From NCBI GenBank assembly GCA_963717385.1, contig CAVQWE010000005.1, positions 1-64,000 of the forward strand: a DNA stretch of 64,000 bases. Reading direction: 5' to 3'. Each line of letters starts with the position of its first letter. The first letter of the stretch is position 1. Source of the DNA: Sva-07 sp963717385. Its GTDB lineage: Bacteria > Actinomycetota > Acidimicrobiia > Acidimicrobiales > Ilumatobacteraceae. Made by a program: the position numbers and the translations under genes. The notes under the pieces were generated by a model. That model searched no databases and had not been told where the DNA came from. It saw only the letters and a program-made list of their open reading frames with translations. Of this stretch, positions 45,209 through 55,121 are shown piece by piece.

Positions 45209-45754
45209 TCAGTTGGCGGACGTCTCGGTGCGTGCCGCCAGTGCGGCGTCGATCTCGTCCTGCACGATGAGATAGGCGGGCCGCAGATCGTCGGTCTCCA
45301 CAGTCGCAGCAGCCTCAGCGAGTGCCGCGTCGATCTCGTCCTGGACGATCTGCGCTGTTGGCCGCAGCTCGTCGATCTCGCCATCGAGTTCCGCCGTCGC
45401 GGCGTCGATCTCGTTCTGGACGATGAGATACGCCGGCTGCTGAACGACCATGGCGTCGGCGGGGTTGCGCTCGGCGAGCGCAGCCTCGATCTCACCCTGG
45501 ATGATCGCTGAAGCTGATCGCTGGTTGGTTCCCGGCTCGACGGTGTCGGAGGTGTCGTTGCCGGCGACGACGACCCCGACGGCAGCGGTCGCTGCCAAGG
45601 CCATGCCGCCGACGACGAGCATCCAACGACGTCCCTTCCCGGCAGGGCGCTCCGGCTGTTCGCCGTTCACGAACGGACTCGTCGGGAGCGGCAAAGGCGT
45701 CCGAGTAAGGGTGGTGGTGGTGTCGATGTCGGTGTGTGTCAGTTGGTTTGTCAT
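45209..45754 (-). CDS. Single-pass membrane protein with four IVQDEID-type repeats
   Basis: 181 aa from the ATG at 45754 (MTNQLTHTDIDTTTTLTRTP). One helix (WMLVVGGMALAATAAVGVVVAG) separates a Thr-rich cytosolic N-terminus from an external part made of four imperfect units: AIIQGEIEAALAE, LIVQNEIDAATAE, QIVQDEIDAALAE and LIVQDEIDAALAA, spaced by 25-33 residues. The units are amphipathic and acidic, suggesting helical or coiled-coil packing. It lies 123 bp upstream of the SARP-kinase fusion on the same strand. Function unknown; a partner or accessory of the fusion protein is conceivable. Confidence 0.7.
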   Translation of the reverse strand: MTNQLTHTDIDTTTTLTRTPLPLPTSPFVNGEQPERPAGKGRRWMLVVGGMALAATAAVGVVVAGNDTSDTVEPGTNQRSASAIIQGEIEAALAERNPADAMVVQQPAYLIVQNEIDAATAELDGEIDELRPTAQIVQDEIDAALAEAAATVETDDLRPAYLIVQDEIDAALAARTETSAN

Positions 45755-45881
45755 GTCACCAACCTCGACGAGCCGACTTCGCGGCAACTTCGACGGACCT
45801 CGGTGGGGCTTACGTGCACTGAAGCGCGCCCGAATCGGTCGACCAAGGTCAGGCAAAAGTGGATGGGTCCAGAGTGACAAC

Positions 45882-46862
45882 ATGATCAACCGAGCCACCC
45901 GAACCACCCCTGCCAAGCGGACGCGACTCCACCGGCGGACAACCCGAGCGACGCTGCTGTCGACCGCCGCGATGATCCTCGCAGCGTGTGGCAGCGGCGG
46001 TGGCGTCACGTCGTCCGACGAATCGGCGACCGTCGAGTCGAGCACTGACCCCATGCACCAGACCACGGACGCCTCGCCACCCGAGTCGAGCACCGCACGC
46101 ACCGGGCAGCGAGTCGCCACGCCGACGGTCTCGATGATGACGATTCGCGGCGAGCACACGCAGGACATCTCGGTCTTCTCACCGAGCGACGCGGAGGGCC
46201 TCCCGGTCGTCTACGTCTTGCACGGCCTCGCGAACGACCGCCACGACATGGACGGCTTCGCGAACGCACTCGCACGAGAGGGTCTCGTCGTCTTCGTGCC
46301 CGACATTCGCACGAGCGCGCCCGAGACCTCCGTGAACGACGTGGAGTGCGGCTACGACCACGCGATGACGAACGCCGCCGACTTCGGGGGTGACGTCGAT
46401 CGGCCGGTGACGGTGATCGGCTGGTCGTACGGTGCAGTGACGGCGTTCTTCTCGGGTCTCGACGAGCAAGCGACAGGACTGCGGGCGCTCGCACAGGGCT
46501 GCGCGCTCGACGCGGAGCGACCCGACGTGATCGTGTCGATCGCAGGTTGCTACACGAGCTGGGACGGGGACTCGGCGCCGATCGACCCCTCTGGGATGGG
46601 TTGGGACAACACGGAGGCTTCCATCCTTCTCGTCGCTGGAGAACTCGACACGGCGTGCGATCCCTCGGAATCGGTTGACGCGATCGCTCCGTTCGAGGAC
46701 GCTGGCTACGAGGTGCGCTACACAGAGGTCGCCGCCGCCGACCACGGAGCGATGGTCTTCTTCCCACCCGAGCGATACGGAACGGTCGAGGAACCGACCG
46801 GACGAGCGGGTGAGCAGACCATCGGGTTGGTGATCGACGCAATACGCGACGCAACCGAGTAG
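45882..46862 (+). CDS. Secreted lipoprotein alpha/beta hydrolase
   Basis: 326 aa. The signal peptide is basic (MINRATRTTPAKRTRLHRRT) followed by LLSTAAMILAAC with a lipobox Cys. The hydrolase domain has VVYVLHGLANDRHDMDGFAN (oxyanion region), the nucleophile elbow VIGWSYGAVTAFF, a late acidic residue in LLVAGELDTACDP and His in VAAADHGAMVFF. It resembles dienelactone-hydrolase/chlorophyllase-like lipases. Substrate unknown. Divergent from the repeat membrane protein, sharing a 127-bp gap. Confidence 0.8.
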   Translation: MINRATRTTPAKRTRLHRRTTRATLLSTAAMILAACGSGGGVTSSDESATVESSTDPMHQTTDASPPESSTARTGQRVATPTVSMMTIRGEHTQDISVFSPSDAEGLPVVYVLHGLANDRHDMDGFANALAREGLVVFVPDIRTSAPETSVNDVECGYDHAMTNAADFGGDVDRPVTVIGWSYGAVTAFFSGLDEQATGLRALAQGCALDAERPDVIVSIAGCYTSWDGDSAPIDPSGMGWDNTEASILLVAGELDTACDPSESVDAIAPFEDAGYEVRYTEVAAADHGAMVFFPPERYGTVEEPTGRAGEQTIGLVIDAIRDATE

Positions 46863-47221
46863 CCACCATCGCAGCAGACGAGGGCCAGTCCGCCGAGCAC
46901 TTGGCTCGCAACCGGCAGAAGCTGCAGAACACGGGCTCCAAGTAGTAGCCACCTCAGACGTTCGACGCTCATATCAACAGCCCGAACCGCACCCGGCACT
47001 GCTCGCGATCGGCACTTCCGATCGGGGACGGGCCGCTGGCACACGCACATAATCGCGGCCAAGAATGCACCGTCCTGTACTCGGGTTCCGGCGAAGTGTT
47101 TGACGTCTTGGCACTACTGGCCTGCCGCACAATCTCGGATTCCCGAATCTGCCGGCGCGTCCCCGAAGTGAAGGCCACGGACACCCCGAACGTTGCCGGT
47201 CCATGGCACTAGCGTTCAGCC
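46863..47221. other. Gene-free stretch before the amidohydrolase gene
   Basis: 359 bp with no supported reading frame or repeat. Only a weak -10-like TAGCGT (47210-47215) stands out; it ends six bases before the ATG of the amidohydrolase gene, compatible with leaderless transcription, but no matching -35 is visible. Confidence 0.4.
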
Positions 47222-48962
47222 ATGCACGACTTGGTGGTTCGCAATGGCACGGTGATCGACGGGACAGGTGCCGACCGACGACTGGCCGACATCGCAATCG
47301 ACGGCGAAACGATCGTCGCCGTCGAGCCGCCCGGCAACGACATCGGACCCGGAGTACGAGAAATCGACGCCGCCGGGATGATCGTCACGCCGGGCTGGGT
47401 CGACATCCACACCCACTACGACGGCCAGGTCACCTGGGACCCCGACGTCGCGCCCTCGTCGGTCAACGGGGTCACCTCGATCCTGCTCGGCAACTGCGGC
47501 GTCGGGTTCGCCCCGGTCAGGCCCGACCAGCACCAGTTCCTGATCGAACTGCTCGAAGGCGTCGAGGACATCCCCGGTACCGCGCTGAGCGAAGGCATGA
47601 CATGGGGCTGGGAGACGTTCCCCGAGTACCTCGACCTGCTCGACACGATGCGTTGGACGGTCGACGTCGGCACCCAGGTGCCCCACGCCGCGCTGCGCAC
47701 CTATGTGATGGGCGATCGCGGCGCCGACGTCGAAGCGGTTGCGACTGCCGACGAGATCGAGCAGATGTCGCAGCTGTGCGAAGCGGCGGTTCGCGCCGGG
47801 GCGCTCGGCTTCACCACGTCGCGCACCTATGTCCACCGCACCTCACGCGGCCAGCAGATCGGCACGTTGCGCGCCGGCACCGACGAAGTGCTCGGAATCG
47901 CCGCGGCGTTGCGACGCGCTGACGCTGGCGTGATCCAACTGATCTCCGACGCCTACCAGTCGACCGACGACGAACTGGTCGCCCAGGAGATCGAGCTACT
48001 CGGCCGGATCGCCACCGAGGTGGGCCGACCGCTGAGCTTCACCGTGCAGCAGAATGACGACTCACCGAACCGATTCCGTGAACTGCTCGACGCAATCGAC
48101 CGGTGGAACGCCGCCGGCGCCGACGTCAAGGCGCAGGTGGCGGTGCGCCCCATCGGCGTGCTGGTCGGGCTGCAGGCGACGGCCAACCCATTCATGTTCT
48201 GCCCGTCGTATCGCCAGCTGCACACGCTCGATCACGCCGAGCGCCTCGACCGGCTGCGCGATCCCGAGATGCGACGAACCCTGCTCGCTGAGCATGCCGA
48301 GTCGAGCCCCTCCGGATTCGTCGGCATCCTGCACTCCGGATACGAGCGGATGTATCCGCTCGTCGGACCCGCCGAACTACGAGCCGACACCGGCCGACAG
48401 CGTGGCCGGACGGGCAGCGGCAGCGGGCCAAGCACCCGACGAGATGCTCTACGACCTGCTGCTCGACGACAACGGCAGCCGGCTGCTCTACATCCCACTG
48501 ATGAACTACGCGAACGGCGACCTCGACGACGTACGCGAGATGTTGACCTCACCGAACGCAATGTTCGGGCTGTCCGACGCAGGCGCCCACTGCAACTCGA
48601 TCTGCGACGGCAGCTTCCCGACCACGGCGATCACCCACTGGACCCGCGACCGGTCGCGCGGCGAGCAACTGCCACTCGAGTACGTCGTTCACCAGCAGAC
48701 CCAGCGCACCGCACGCCACGTCGGATGGACCGACCGCGGCGTCGTCGCAACCGGCATGCTCGCCGACCTCAACGTCATCGACCACGACCGGTTGATGCTG
48801 CACCCTCCGGAGCTGATCGCCGACCTTCCCGCTGGAGGTACCCGGCTGATGCAGGCCGCCGATGGCTACGTCGCCACGATCAAGCGAGGTCAGGTCATCG
48901 CCGAGCACGGCGTCCTCACAGGAGCACGTCCCGGCCGCCTCCAACGCGGGCCCTCGTCCTGA
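47222..48962 (+). CDS. D-aminoacylase-type amidohydrolase (one frameshift)
   Basis: Metal-dependent hydrolase of amidohydrolase family 3, probably an N-acyl-D-amino-acid deacylase. MHDLVVRNGTVIDGTGADRR opens the beta sandwich; metal-binding HTHYDGQVTWDP and SILLGNCGVGFAPVRPDQ follow, and FGLSDAGAHCNSICDGSFPT near the end. One extra C near 48368-48370 shifts the frame; removing it gives YPLVGPPNYEPTPADSVAGR. About 579 aa once joined. Acyl group and amino-acid specificity cannot be read. Confidence 0.87.
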
Positions 48963-49025
48963 TCGTCAGTCCGCGAAAGTCGCCTCCGCCACCAGGTCCG
49001 TCGGCCTCGCAAGAATCTTGAGTTC

Positions 49026-49613
49026 ATGACCGACTTCATCGCCGCCGGGCTCATCGCGTTCGGGGTCGTGTTCGTGGCTGAGCTCGGCGACAAGACGCAA
49101 CTGCTTGCGCTCAACTTCGGCGCCCGCTACTCGCTCCGCACCGTCGCTCTCGGGCTGACGATCGGCTACGCGATCGCCAACGTGATCGCCACCATCGTCG
49201 GAGGGCTCCTCGGTGCCGCACTCCCCGACCGCCCGATACAGATCGCTGGCGGCCTGATCTTCTTGGCCTTCGCCGGCGCTGCGCTCCGGCGCTCCGCACC
49301 AGCCGACGATGCCGAGGCCCCGACGTCGACGCTCACCTCGAGCACCACGCTTGCGGTGGTGGCCTCGATCGCCGCGTCGATCGCCGTGGCCGAGATGGGC
49401 GACAAGACCCAGATCGCCACAGCAACTCTGGCCTCACAGTCGTCGCCCGTCGGCGTCTGGATCGGCGCCACGCTCGGTGCGGCGTCGAGCGGCATGGTCG
49501 GCGCCGTCGCAGGCAACCTGATCGGCAATCGCATTCCGACTCGGACGCTGCAACTCGTCTCGGCTGCGCTCTTCGCCAGCTTCGGCGTGGCGATGCTTGC
49601 GGGCTGGTTCTGA
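49026..49613 (+). CDS. GDT1/UPF0016-family cation exporter (MneA-like)
   Basis: 195-aa membrane protein made of two homologous three-helix halves, each carrying the signature ExGDKTQ: VAELGDKTQLLAL near residue 18 and VAEMGDKTQIATATLA near 123. Bacterial relatives export manganese; eukaryotic TMEM165/Gdt1 exchange Ca/Mn for protons in the Golgi. No manganese riboswitch is visible upstream. Confidence 0.92.
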   Translation: MTDFIAAGLIAFGVVFVAELGDKTQLLALNFGARYSLRTVALGLTIGYAIANVIATIVGGLLGAALPDRPIQIAGGLIFLAFAGAALRRSAPADDAEAPTSTLTSSTTLAVVASIAASIAVAEMGDKTQIATATLASQSSPVGVWIGATLGAASSGMVGAVAGNLIGNRIPTRTLQLVSAALFASFGVAMLAGWF

Positions 49614-49621
49614 GGCCAGGT

Positions 49622-50260
49622 TCAGTTCGACGGTGGCGAGAGCAGGTCGCCGCGCAGCAGCGCCAGAATCGCATCGATCGCACACCGGTGCTGGGCAGCC
49701 GCTTCCGATGCCCCTTCGGTGAGACCGATCAGCATGATGCGCATGAACTCGACCATGCGTTCGCGGTCGGCGGGTCGTACTTCACCGGTGGCAACACCGT
49801 TGTCGACGATCCCGACGAAGAACTCGTCACGTGCGGTGTCGGCGCGGGCAAGGCGATCGGCGATCTCCGGGAACCGACGCATGTCGTTGCGCACCGTGCC
49901 CACGAACAGCGCCAGCGTGTGGTCTTCGACGTCCATCCGGTGCGCAGCTTCGAGCATGCCCTCGAACTGTCCCCGAAAGGTGTCGGATGCCTCGACGGCC
50001 TCGACGAAACGCCCGTAGACGCGCCGTTGCATGTCGTGGTGCACCGCCACGTACAGATCGAGCTTGGATTCGACGTAGTGATAGAGCGCACCAGTGGTGA
50101 TCCCCGCCGCCGCGGCCAGCTCTTTGTTGGTGACACCGCCGTAGCCGCGTTCGGCAAACAGACGCCGAGCGCTGTCGATGATCGCACGTCGCGTGTCAGC
50201 AGAATCGGTGGCAGGTGGCCGCCCCCGCCGCCGTGTTCCCCCCGAGACCGCATCGACCAT
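49622..50260 (-). CDS. TetR-family transcriptional regulator
   Basis: 212 aa from the ATG at 50260. The HTH is near residues 25-70: TRRAIIDSARRLFAERGYGG, VTNKELAAAAGITTGALYHY, VESKLDLYVAVHH. The C-terminal ligand domain is helical and unassigned. Convergent with the GDT1-like gene, 8 bp apart, and just downstream of adk; its targets are unknown. Confidence 0.9.
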   Translation of the reverse strand: MVDAVSGGTRRRGRPPATDSADTRRAIIDSARRLFAERGYGGVTNKELAAAAGITTGALYHYVESKLDLYVAVHHDMQRRVYGRFVEAVEASDTFRGQFEGMLEAAHRMDVEDHTLALFVGTVRNDMRRFPEIADRLARADTARDEFFVGIVDNGVATGEVRPADRERMVEFMRIMLIGLTEGASEAAAQHRCAIDAILALLRGDLLSPPSN

Positions 50261-50328
50261 CGTTCGATTATGGCCCTCTGCCCTCACCGTCGTCCGACCG
50301 GAACACCTCGGGCAGGAAGCGACCGACG

Positions 50329-50989
50329 TCAGTTGCGGTTCGCTTCGACCGCTTTGACCATCCGGTCGAAGACGGCGTCGGGGTGGCCGATGCCGTTGAT
50401 CACCACGAGCCGATTCTGGTCGCCGTAGTGCTTGATCAACGGAAACGTCTGCTCCTCGTAGAGGTCGAGGCGGCGATTGACCGACTCGGGGGTGTCGTCG
50501 GCACGTTGTTGCACGTCGCCGCCACACACGTCGCAGATCCACGGATCGGGATCGCTGCTCGTCGAGGTGTAGTTGGTGCCGCAGTCGCGACACACCCGGC
50601 GTGCGGAGATCCGTTCGAGCACGATCTCTCGTGGCACGTTCAGATCGAGCACGACGTCGATCGGACTCCCGTCGGCAATCGCATCGAGCGCATCTGCCTG
50701 CTCGATCGTGCGTGGAAAGCCGTCGAGGATGTAGCCCCGAGTGGAGGCGTCGGGAGCCGACAGCCGCTGGTCGACGATCCCGATCATGATCTCGTCGCCG
50801 ACCAATCCACCGTCATCCATCACCTGTCTTGGCCAACACACCGAGCTCGGTGCCCTCACGCACAGCGGCGCGCAACATGTCACCGGTCGAGATGTGCGGT
50901 ACGACGAAGTGCCGGGACAATCGCACGCACTGCGTGCCCTTGCCGGCACCCTGTCGCCCGAGGATGATGAGGCGGGCGCCGGGGATCAC
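50329..50989 (-). CDS. adk: Adenylate kinase (one frameshift)
   Basis: Interconverts AMP + ATP and 2 ADP. It starts with GTG at 50989 (MIPGARLIILGRQGAGKGTQ), 7 bp after secY. ISTGDMLRAAVREGT is the AMP-binding segment and GYILDGFPRTIEQADAL follows. The LID carries a four-Cys zinc site (CRDCGTNY..., CDVCGGDV). One extra base at 50827 breaks the frame; without it the join reads LGVLAKQVMDDGGLVGDEI and the protein is about 219 aa. It is the last spc-operon gene here; map and infA, expected next, are not adjacent. Confidence 0.95.
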
Positions 50990-50996
50990 CGCGAAC

Positions 50997-52319
50997 CTAC
51001 TTGAGGAAACCCTCGTAGTTGCGCAGCGTGAGCTGACTGTCGATCTGGCGCATCAACTCGAGCGCCACGCCGACGGAGATCAGCACGCTGGTACCCGCGA
51101 ATCCGAACGTCGACACGCCCGCGATGATCAGCAGGATGTACGGCAGGACCGCGATGATCGCAATGAACACAGCGCCCGGAAGCGTGATGCGGTTGACCGC
51201 TTTGCCGAGGTACTTCTCGGTTTGCGGGCCGGGCCGAACGCCGGGGATGAAACCGCCTTGGCGACGCAGTTGGTCGGCCTGGCGCACCGGGTCGAATGCA
51301 ATCGAGTTGTAGAAGTAGGCGAAGGCAATGATCATCAACGCGAAGAGCGTGATGTACACGAAGTTCTGCGGGTTGACGATGTACTGATCGACGAAGCTCG
51401 CAATGTCGCCGCGCCAGCCTTCGCCGGATCCGAGGAACTGCGAGAAGATCACCGGCAGCAGCAGGATCGAGCTGGCGAAGATGATCGGGATCACGCCGGA
51501 CTGGTTGACCTTCAACGGGATGTAGGTGTTCTGGCCACCCATCATCCGTCGACCGACGACACGTTTCGCGAACTGCACCGGAATTCGCCGTTGCCCGAGT
51601 TCGACGAAGACGACGGCGATGATGATGCCGATCGTCAAGAGCACCATGGCGACGAACCAGAACACCTTGTTGAGCTGGAGAATGCTCCAGAAACCGCCGG
51701 GCAGGCTGGCGACGACCGACGCGAAGATGATCATCGACATGCCGTTGCCGATACCACGCTGGCTGATCAGCTCGGCCATCCACATCAGCACGGCGGTGCC
51801 GGCGACGAGGGTCGGGATGATGAGGTAGCCACGCGGCCACACGCCATCAGGCAGCAGCGGCACGGTCGGCGCTGCACTGGCAGCGGAGAAGAACGCCGTG
51901 CCACGGCCGGTACCGAAGATGAACACCAGACCGGTCGACTGCAGCGTGGCGAGACCAATGGTGACGTAACGCGTGTACTGGGTGATCTTGCGTTGCCCGA
52001 CCGCGCCCTCCTGCTGGAGTTCCTCGAGCTTCGGAATGACCACACCGAGCACCTGCATGATGATGCTTGCGGTGATGTACGGCATGATGCCGAGCGCGAA
52101 GATCGAGAAGCTCTCGAAGGCTCCCCCGGAGAACAGGTTGAGGAACCCGAGCGCGCCCTGCTGGCCAGCGGACTCGCGCAGCTGCTCGATGGCGATCGGG
52201 TCGACACCCGGAACCCGGATGAACACGCCCAAGCGGTACACGGCGACCATCGCCACGACGAACAGGAGCTTGTTGCGAAGGTCGTGGACCCTCCAGATGT
52301 TCGCCAACTGCGAGAACAC
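50997..52319 (-). CDS. secY: Preprotein translocase subunit SecY
   Basis: Ten-helix pore subunit of the Sec translocon, 440 aa. Conserved segments include RLGVFIRVPGVD, LNLFSGGAFESFSIFALGIM, PYITASIIMQVL, GIGNGMSMIIFASV and the cytosolic loop GQRRIPVQFAKRVVGRRM. Its place between rplO and adk is canonical. Confidence 0.98.
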   Translation of the reverse strand: MFSQLANIWRVHDLRNKLLFVVAMVAVYRLGVFIRVPGVDPIAIEQLRESAGQQGALGFLNLFSGGAFESFSIFALGIMPYITASIIMQVLGVVIPKLEELQQEGAVGQRKITQYTRYVTIGLATLQSTGLVFIFGTGRGTAFFSAASAAPTVPLLPDGVWPRGYLIIPTLVAGTAVLMWMAELISQRGIGNGMSMIIFASVVASLPGGFWSILQLNKVFWFVAMVLLTIGIIIAVVFVELGQRRIPVQFAKRVVGRRMMGGQNTYIPLKVNQSGVIPIIFASSILLLPVIFSQFLGSGEGWRGDIASFVDQYIVNPQNFVYITLFALMIIAFAYFYNSIAFDPVRQADQLRRQGGFIPGVRPGPQTEKYLGKAVNRITLPGAVFIAIIAVLPYILLIIAGVSTFGFAGTSVLISVGVALELMRQIDSQLTLRNYEGFLK

Positions 52320-52374
52320 TCAGAACACTCCTGGTCGTTGGGGGATGGTCGTGGTTGGAACAAGCGCCGACGAA

Positions 52375-52887
52375 TCAGCGGTTGGCGAACTGGTTGCCCT
52401 TGACGGCGGGCCGACCGGCCTTGCCTTCCTCGCGGAAGGGAAGCTCGATCAGCGTCACCGTACCGCCTGCAGCCGTGACGGCTGCTTCGGCGGCACCGGA
52501 GATGCCGTGAACGTGGAGGTCGACCTTGGCGGTCAGCTCGCCACGGGCGAGCACCTTCACGAATGCCTTCTTGCGGAGCAGACCATTGGCCACGAGCACC
52601 TCGGGGGTGACGGTGGAGTCGCCGGTCGCCTCGACCAGTGCGCTCAGCGCATCGAGGTTGACGGCCTGGTACTCGACGCGGAACGGGTTGTTGAACCCCT
52701 TCAGCTTCGGCACGCGCTGCTTGAGTGGCGTCTGGCCACCTTCGAAGCCACGCGCAACGGTGTTGCGGGCGCGCTGGCCCTTCGAGCCACGGCCGGCGGT
52801 CTTGCCGCCCTTGCCGCCGGTACCGCGACCGACGCGCTTTGCGTTCTTCTTGGCGCCGGGTGCCGGCGCGAGATCGTGGACCTGCAT
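52375..52887 (-). CDS. rplO: 50S ribosomal protein L15
   Basis: 170 aa. The N-terminal Gly/Arg-rich rRNA-binding region (KRVGRGTGGKGGKTAGRGSK) and GGQTPLKQRVPKLKGFNNPF are typical. It overlies 23S rRNA in the large subunit. Located 2 bp after rpmD and 55 bp before secY. Confidence 0.97.
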   Translation of the reverse strand: MQVHDLAPAPGAKKNAKRVGRGTGGKGGKTAGRGSKGQRARNTVARGFEGGQTPLKQRVPKLKGFNNPFRVEYQAVNLDALSALVEATGDSTVTPEVLVANGLLRKKAFVKVLARGELTAKVDLHVHGISGAAEAAVTAAGGTVTLIELPFREEGKAGRPAVKGNQFANR

Positions 52888-52889
52888 GG

Positions 52890-53108
52890 TCAGCTCGCTT
52901 TCGTGTCTGCGGCGTCGGACACCTCGAGGAGGTGCGGAACCCGGGCAATCATGCCGCGGATCTCGGGCCGGTCGGGCAGCGTGTTGGTCGAACCGATCTT
53001 GCCCAGACCCAATGCGCGCAGCGTGCCGCGGTGCTTGGGCTTGGTGCCGATCGACGACTTGATCTGCTTGACGGTGATGGTGCCCTCAGTGGTTGCAGCG
53101 GGGCTCAT
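52890..53108 (-). CDS. rpmD: 50S ribosomal protein L30
   Basis: 72 aa with TITVKQIKSSIGTKPKHRGT followed by LRALGLGKIGSTNTLPDRPE, the complete L30 fold. The start overlaps the rpsE stop by 4 bp. Confidence 0.96.
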   Translation of the reverse strand: MSPAATTEGTITVKQIKSSIGTKPKHRGTLRALGLGKIGSTNTLPDRPEIRGMIARVPHLLEVSDAADTKAS

Positions 53109-53755
53109 TCGGCACCTCCGGTGGTGGCGGCGGCAGTGGCGCCTGCGCGGCTCTTCTGACGCTCGTTGTAGGCGTTGAGCAATCCCTTGGGAACGAACTC
53201 CTCGGCGGGAAGGCCGCGGCGGGCGGCGATCTCGTCGGGACGCTGCAACGACTTGAGGCCAGCGACGGTGGCGCGGGCGACGTTGATGTGATTGGCAGAG
53301 CCGAGCGACTTGCAGAGCACGTCGTGGACACCGGCCTCTTCGAGGATGACGCGAGCAGCACCGCCAGCGATGACGCCGGTACCGGGTGCAGCGGGCTTCA
53401 TCATGACCTTGCCGCCGCCGGTGGTACCGAGGACGGGGTGGATGATCGTGGAGCCGGCCATCGGCACTTCGAAGAGGTTGCGCTTGGCTTCCTCGGTGCC
53501 CTTCTGGATGGCGAGCGGCACTTCTTTGGCCTTGCCGTAGCCGAGGCCGACACGGCCGTTGCCGTCGCCGATCACGACCAGGGCGGTGAACGAGAACCGA
53601 CGTCCGCCCTTGACGACCTTGGCGACGCGGTTGATCGTGATGACGCGCGACTCGCGCAGACCGCTGTCGTCGCCGTCGCGACTGTCGCGGCCGTCACGGC
53701 CACGGTTGTCGCGGTTGTCACGGCCACCGCCGGGATTGTTCGTTGGGAAAGCCAT
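53105..53755 (-). CDS. rpsE: 30S ribosomal protein S5, with Asp/Arg/Asn-rich N-terminal tail
   Basis: 216 aa. The S5 core (VAKVVKGGRRFSFTALVVIG, GYGKAKEVPLAIQKGTEEAK, AARVILEEAGVHDVLCKSLG) is standard and governs decoding accuracy. It is preceded by about 35 residues of low-complexity GRDNRDNRGRDGRDSRDGDD sequence not found in E. coli S5. Its start touches the rplR stop. Confidence 0.97.
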   Translation of the reverse strand: MAFPTNNPGGGRDNRDNRGRDGRDSRDGDDSGLRESRVITINRVAKVVKGGRRFSFTALVVIGDGNGRVGLGYGKAKEVPLAIQKGTEEAKRNLFEVPMAGSTIIHPVLGTTGGGKVMMKPAAPGTGVIAGGAARVILEEAGVHDVLCKSLGSANHINVARATVAGLKSLQRPDEIAARRGLPAEEFVPKGLLNAYNERQKSRAGATAAATTGGAE

Positions 53756-54123
53756 CAGAACTCCAGTCCTGCTTCACGGGCGGCGGACGCCACGGCGGCG
53801 ATACGGCCGTGGTAGGCGAACCCACCGCGGTCGAACACGACCTTGTCGACACCGGCGGCCTTGGCGCGCTCGGCGATCAGCTTGCCGACGCGGGATGCCG
53901 CCTCGACACTCGAACCCGAACCGGCGGAACGCAGGTCGGCTTCGTTGGTGGACGCAGCAGCCAGGGTGGTGCCGGCGTCGTCGTCGATCAGCTGCACCGA
54001 CAGGTGCTTGTTCGACCGGAACACGGCCAGACGAGGACGTGCGGCGGTGCCGTGGATCTTCTTGCGGACACGACGGTGGCGGCGGATGCGACCATTGCGG
54101 CGTGCTTCGGCGATCTTGGTCAT
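53755..54123 (-). CDS. rplR: 50S ribosomal protein L18
   Basis: 122 aa; binds 5S rRNA. RVRKKIHGTAARPRLAVFRS and KVVFDRGGFAYHGRIAAVAS are the conserved ends of the fold. Between rplF and rpsE in the canonical spc order. Confidence 0.97.
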   Translation of the reverse strand: MTKIAEARRNGRIRRHRRVRKKIHGTAARPRLAVFRSNKHLSVQLIDDDAGTTLAAASTNEADLRSAGSGSSVEAASRVGKLIAERAKAAGVDKVVFDRGGFAYHGRIAAVASAAREAGLEF

Positions 54124-54134
54124 GAGACGCTCCG

Positions 54135-54677
54135 TTACTTCTTTCCGGCTTTGCCGGCCTTGCGCACCACACGCTCGCCCGCATAGCGGACGCCCTTGCC
54201 CTTGTACGGCTCAGGCTTGCGGATGCTGCGGATGTTGGCGGCCACCTGGCCAACCACTTCTTTGTCGATGCCGGACACGATGACCTGGGTCTGGGCAGGG
54301 ACCTCGAAGGTGATGCCTTCGGGAGCCTTGACGTCGACCGAGTGGCTGAAGCCCAGGTTCAGGCGCAGCGCGCCAGGGCCCTGGGCCTCGGCGCGGTAAC
54401 CGACGCCGACGATCTCGAGGTTCTTGGTGAACCCGTCCGTGACGCCGATGACCATGTTGTTCACCAGACTGCGGGTGAGCCCGTGCATGGCCTTGGTCTT
54501 GTTCTCGTCGTTCGGGCGTTCACACGTGAGTGTGTCGCCGTCCTGGGTGATGGTGATGGTGCCGGGGATCAGACGTTCGAGGGTGCCCTTGGGCCCCTTG
54601 ACGGAGATCGTGCGGCCGTCGAGCTTGACGTCGACGCCTGCTGGCACCGTGATCGGTGCTTTTCCGATGCGAGACAT
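54135..54677 (-). CDS. rplF: 50S ribosomal protein L6
   Basis: 180 aa. Starts MSRIGKAPITVPAGVDVKLD; the C-terminal RNA-binding motif PEPYKGKGVRYAGERVVRKA is complete. Two tandem L6 domains near the factor-binding site. 11 bp upstream of rplR. Confidence 0.98.
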   Translation of the reverse strand: MSRIGKAPITVPAGVDVKLDGRTISVKGPKGTLERLIPGTITITQDGDTLTCERPNDENKTKAMHGLTRSLVNNMVIGVTDGFTKNLEIVGVGYRAEAQGPGALRLNLGFSHSVDVKAPEGITFEVPAQTQVIVSGIDKEVVGQVAANIRSIRKPEPYKGKGVRYAGERVVRKAGKAGKK

Positions 54678-54706
54678 TGCTTCCTACTTCTCCTCTTCCG
54701 GCCTGA

Positions 54707-55108
54707 TCACCAGACGTAACACATGACCTCGCCGCCGACGTTGCGCTTACGCGCCTCGCGGTCGGTCATGAGGCCCTGGGAGGTGGACAGGACGGCAACA
54801 CCGAGGCCACCGAGAACTCGGGGCACGGTGCCGGCGTTGCGGTACACGCGCAGGCCCGGCGTCGAGATGCGACGCAGGCCCATGATCGTGCGGTCACGAT
54901 CGGGCGAGTACTTCATCTGGATGGTCAGCACGTCGCCAACTCCCTTGGGGGATGGCGCCGTCTCGAAGCTCGAGATGTAGCCCTCCTTCTGGAGGACTTC
55001 GGCGAGTGCAACCTTCTGCTTCGACGAGGGCATGCGCACCTCGTCGTGCTTGGCGGTGTTCGCGTTGCGGACCCGCGTGAGCATGTCGGCGATGGGATCG
55101 GTCATCAT
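54707..55108 (-). CDS. rpsH: 30S ribosomal protein S8
   Basis: 133 aa starting MMTDPIADMLTRVRNANTAK; the second Met may be the true start. The C-terminal motif GVAVLSTSQGLMTDREARKR and the final GGEVMCYVW are characteristic. Binds helix 21 of 16S rRNA. Confidence 0.97.
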   Translation of the reverse strand: MMTDPIADMLTRVRNANTAKHDEVRMPSSKQKVALAEVLQKEGYISSFETAPSPKGVGDVLTIQMKYSPDRDRTIMGLRRISTPGLRVYRNAGTVPRVLGGLGVAVLSTSQGLMTDREARKRNVGGEVMCYVW

Positions 55109-55121
55109 GATGGTTGTCTCC

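Noticed and set aside
50829..52403. 524-codon plus-strand frame opposite secY and adk
   Set aside because: Antisense shadow; extremely rich in Asp, His, Arg and Glu and without family features, while secY on the other strand is certain.
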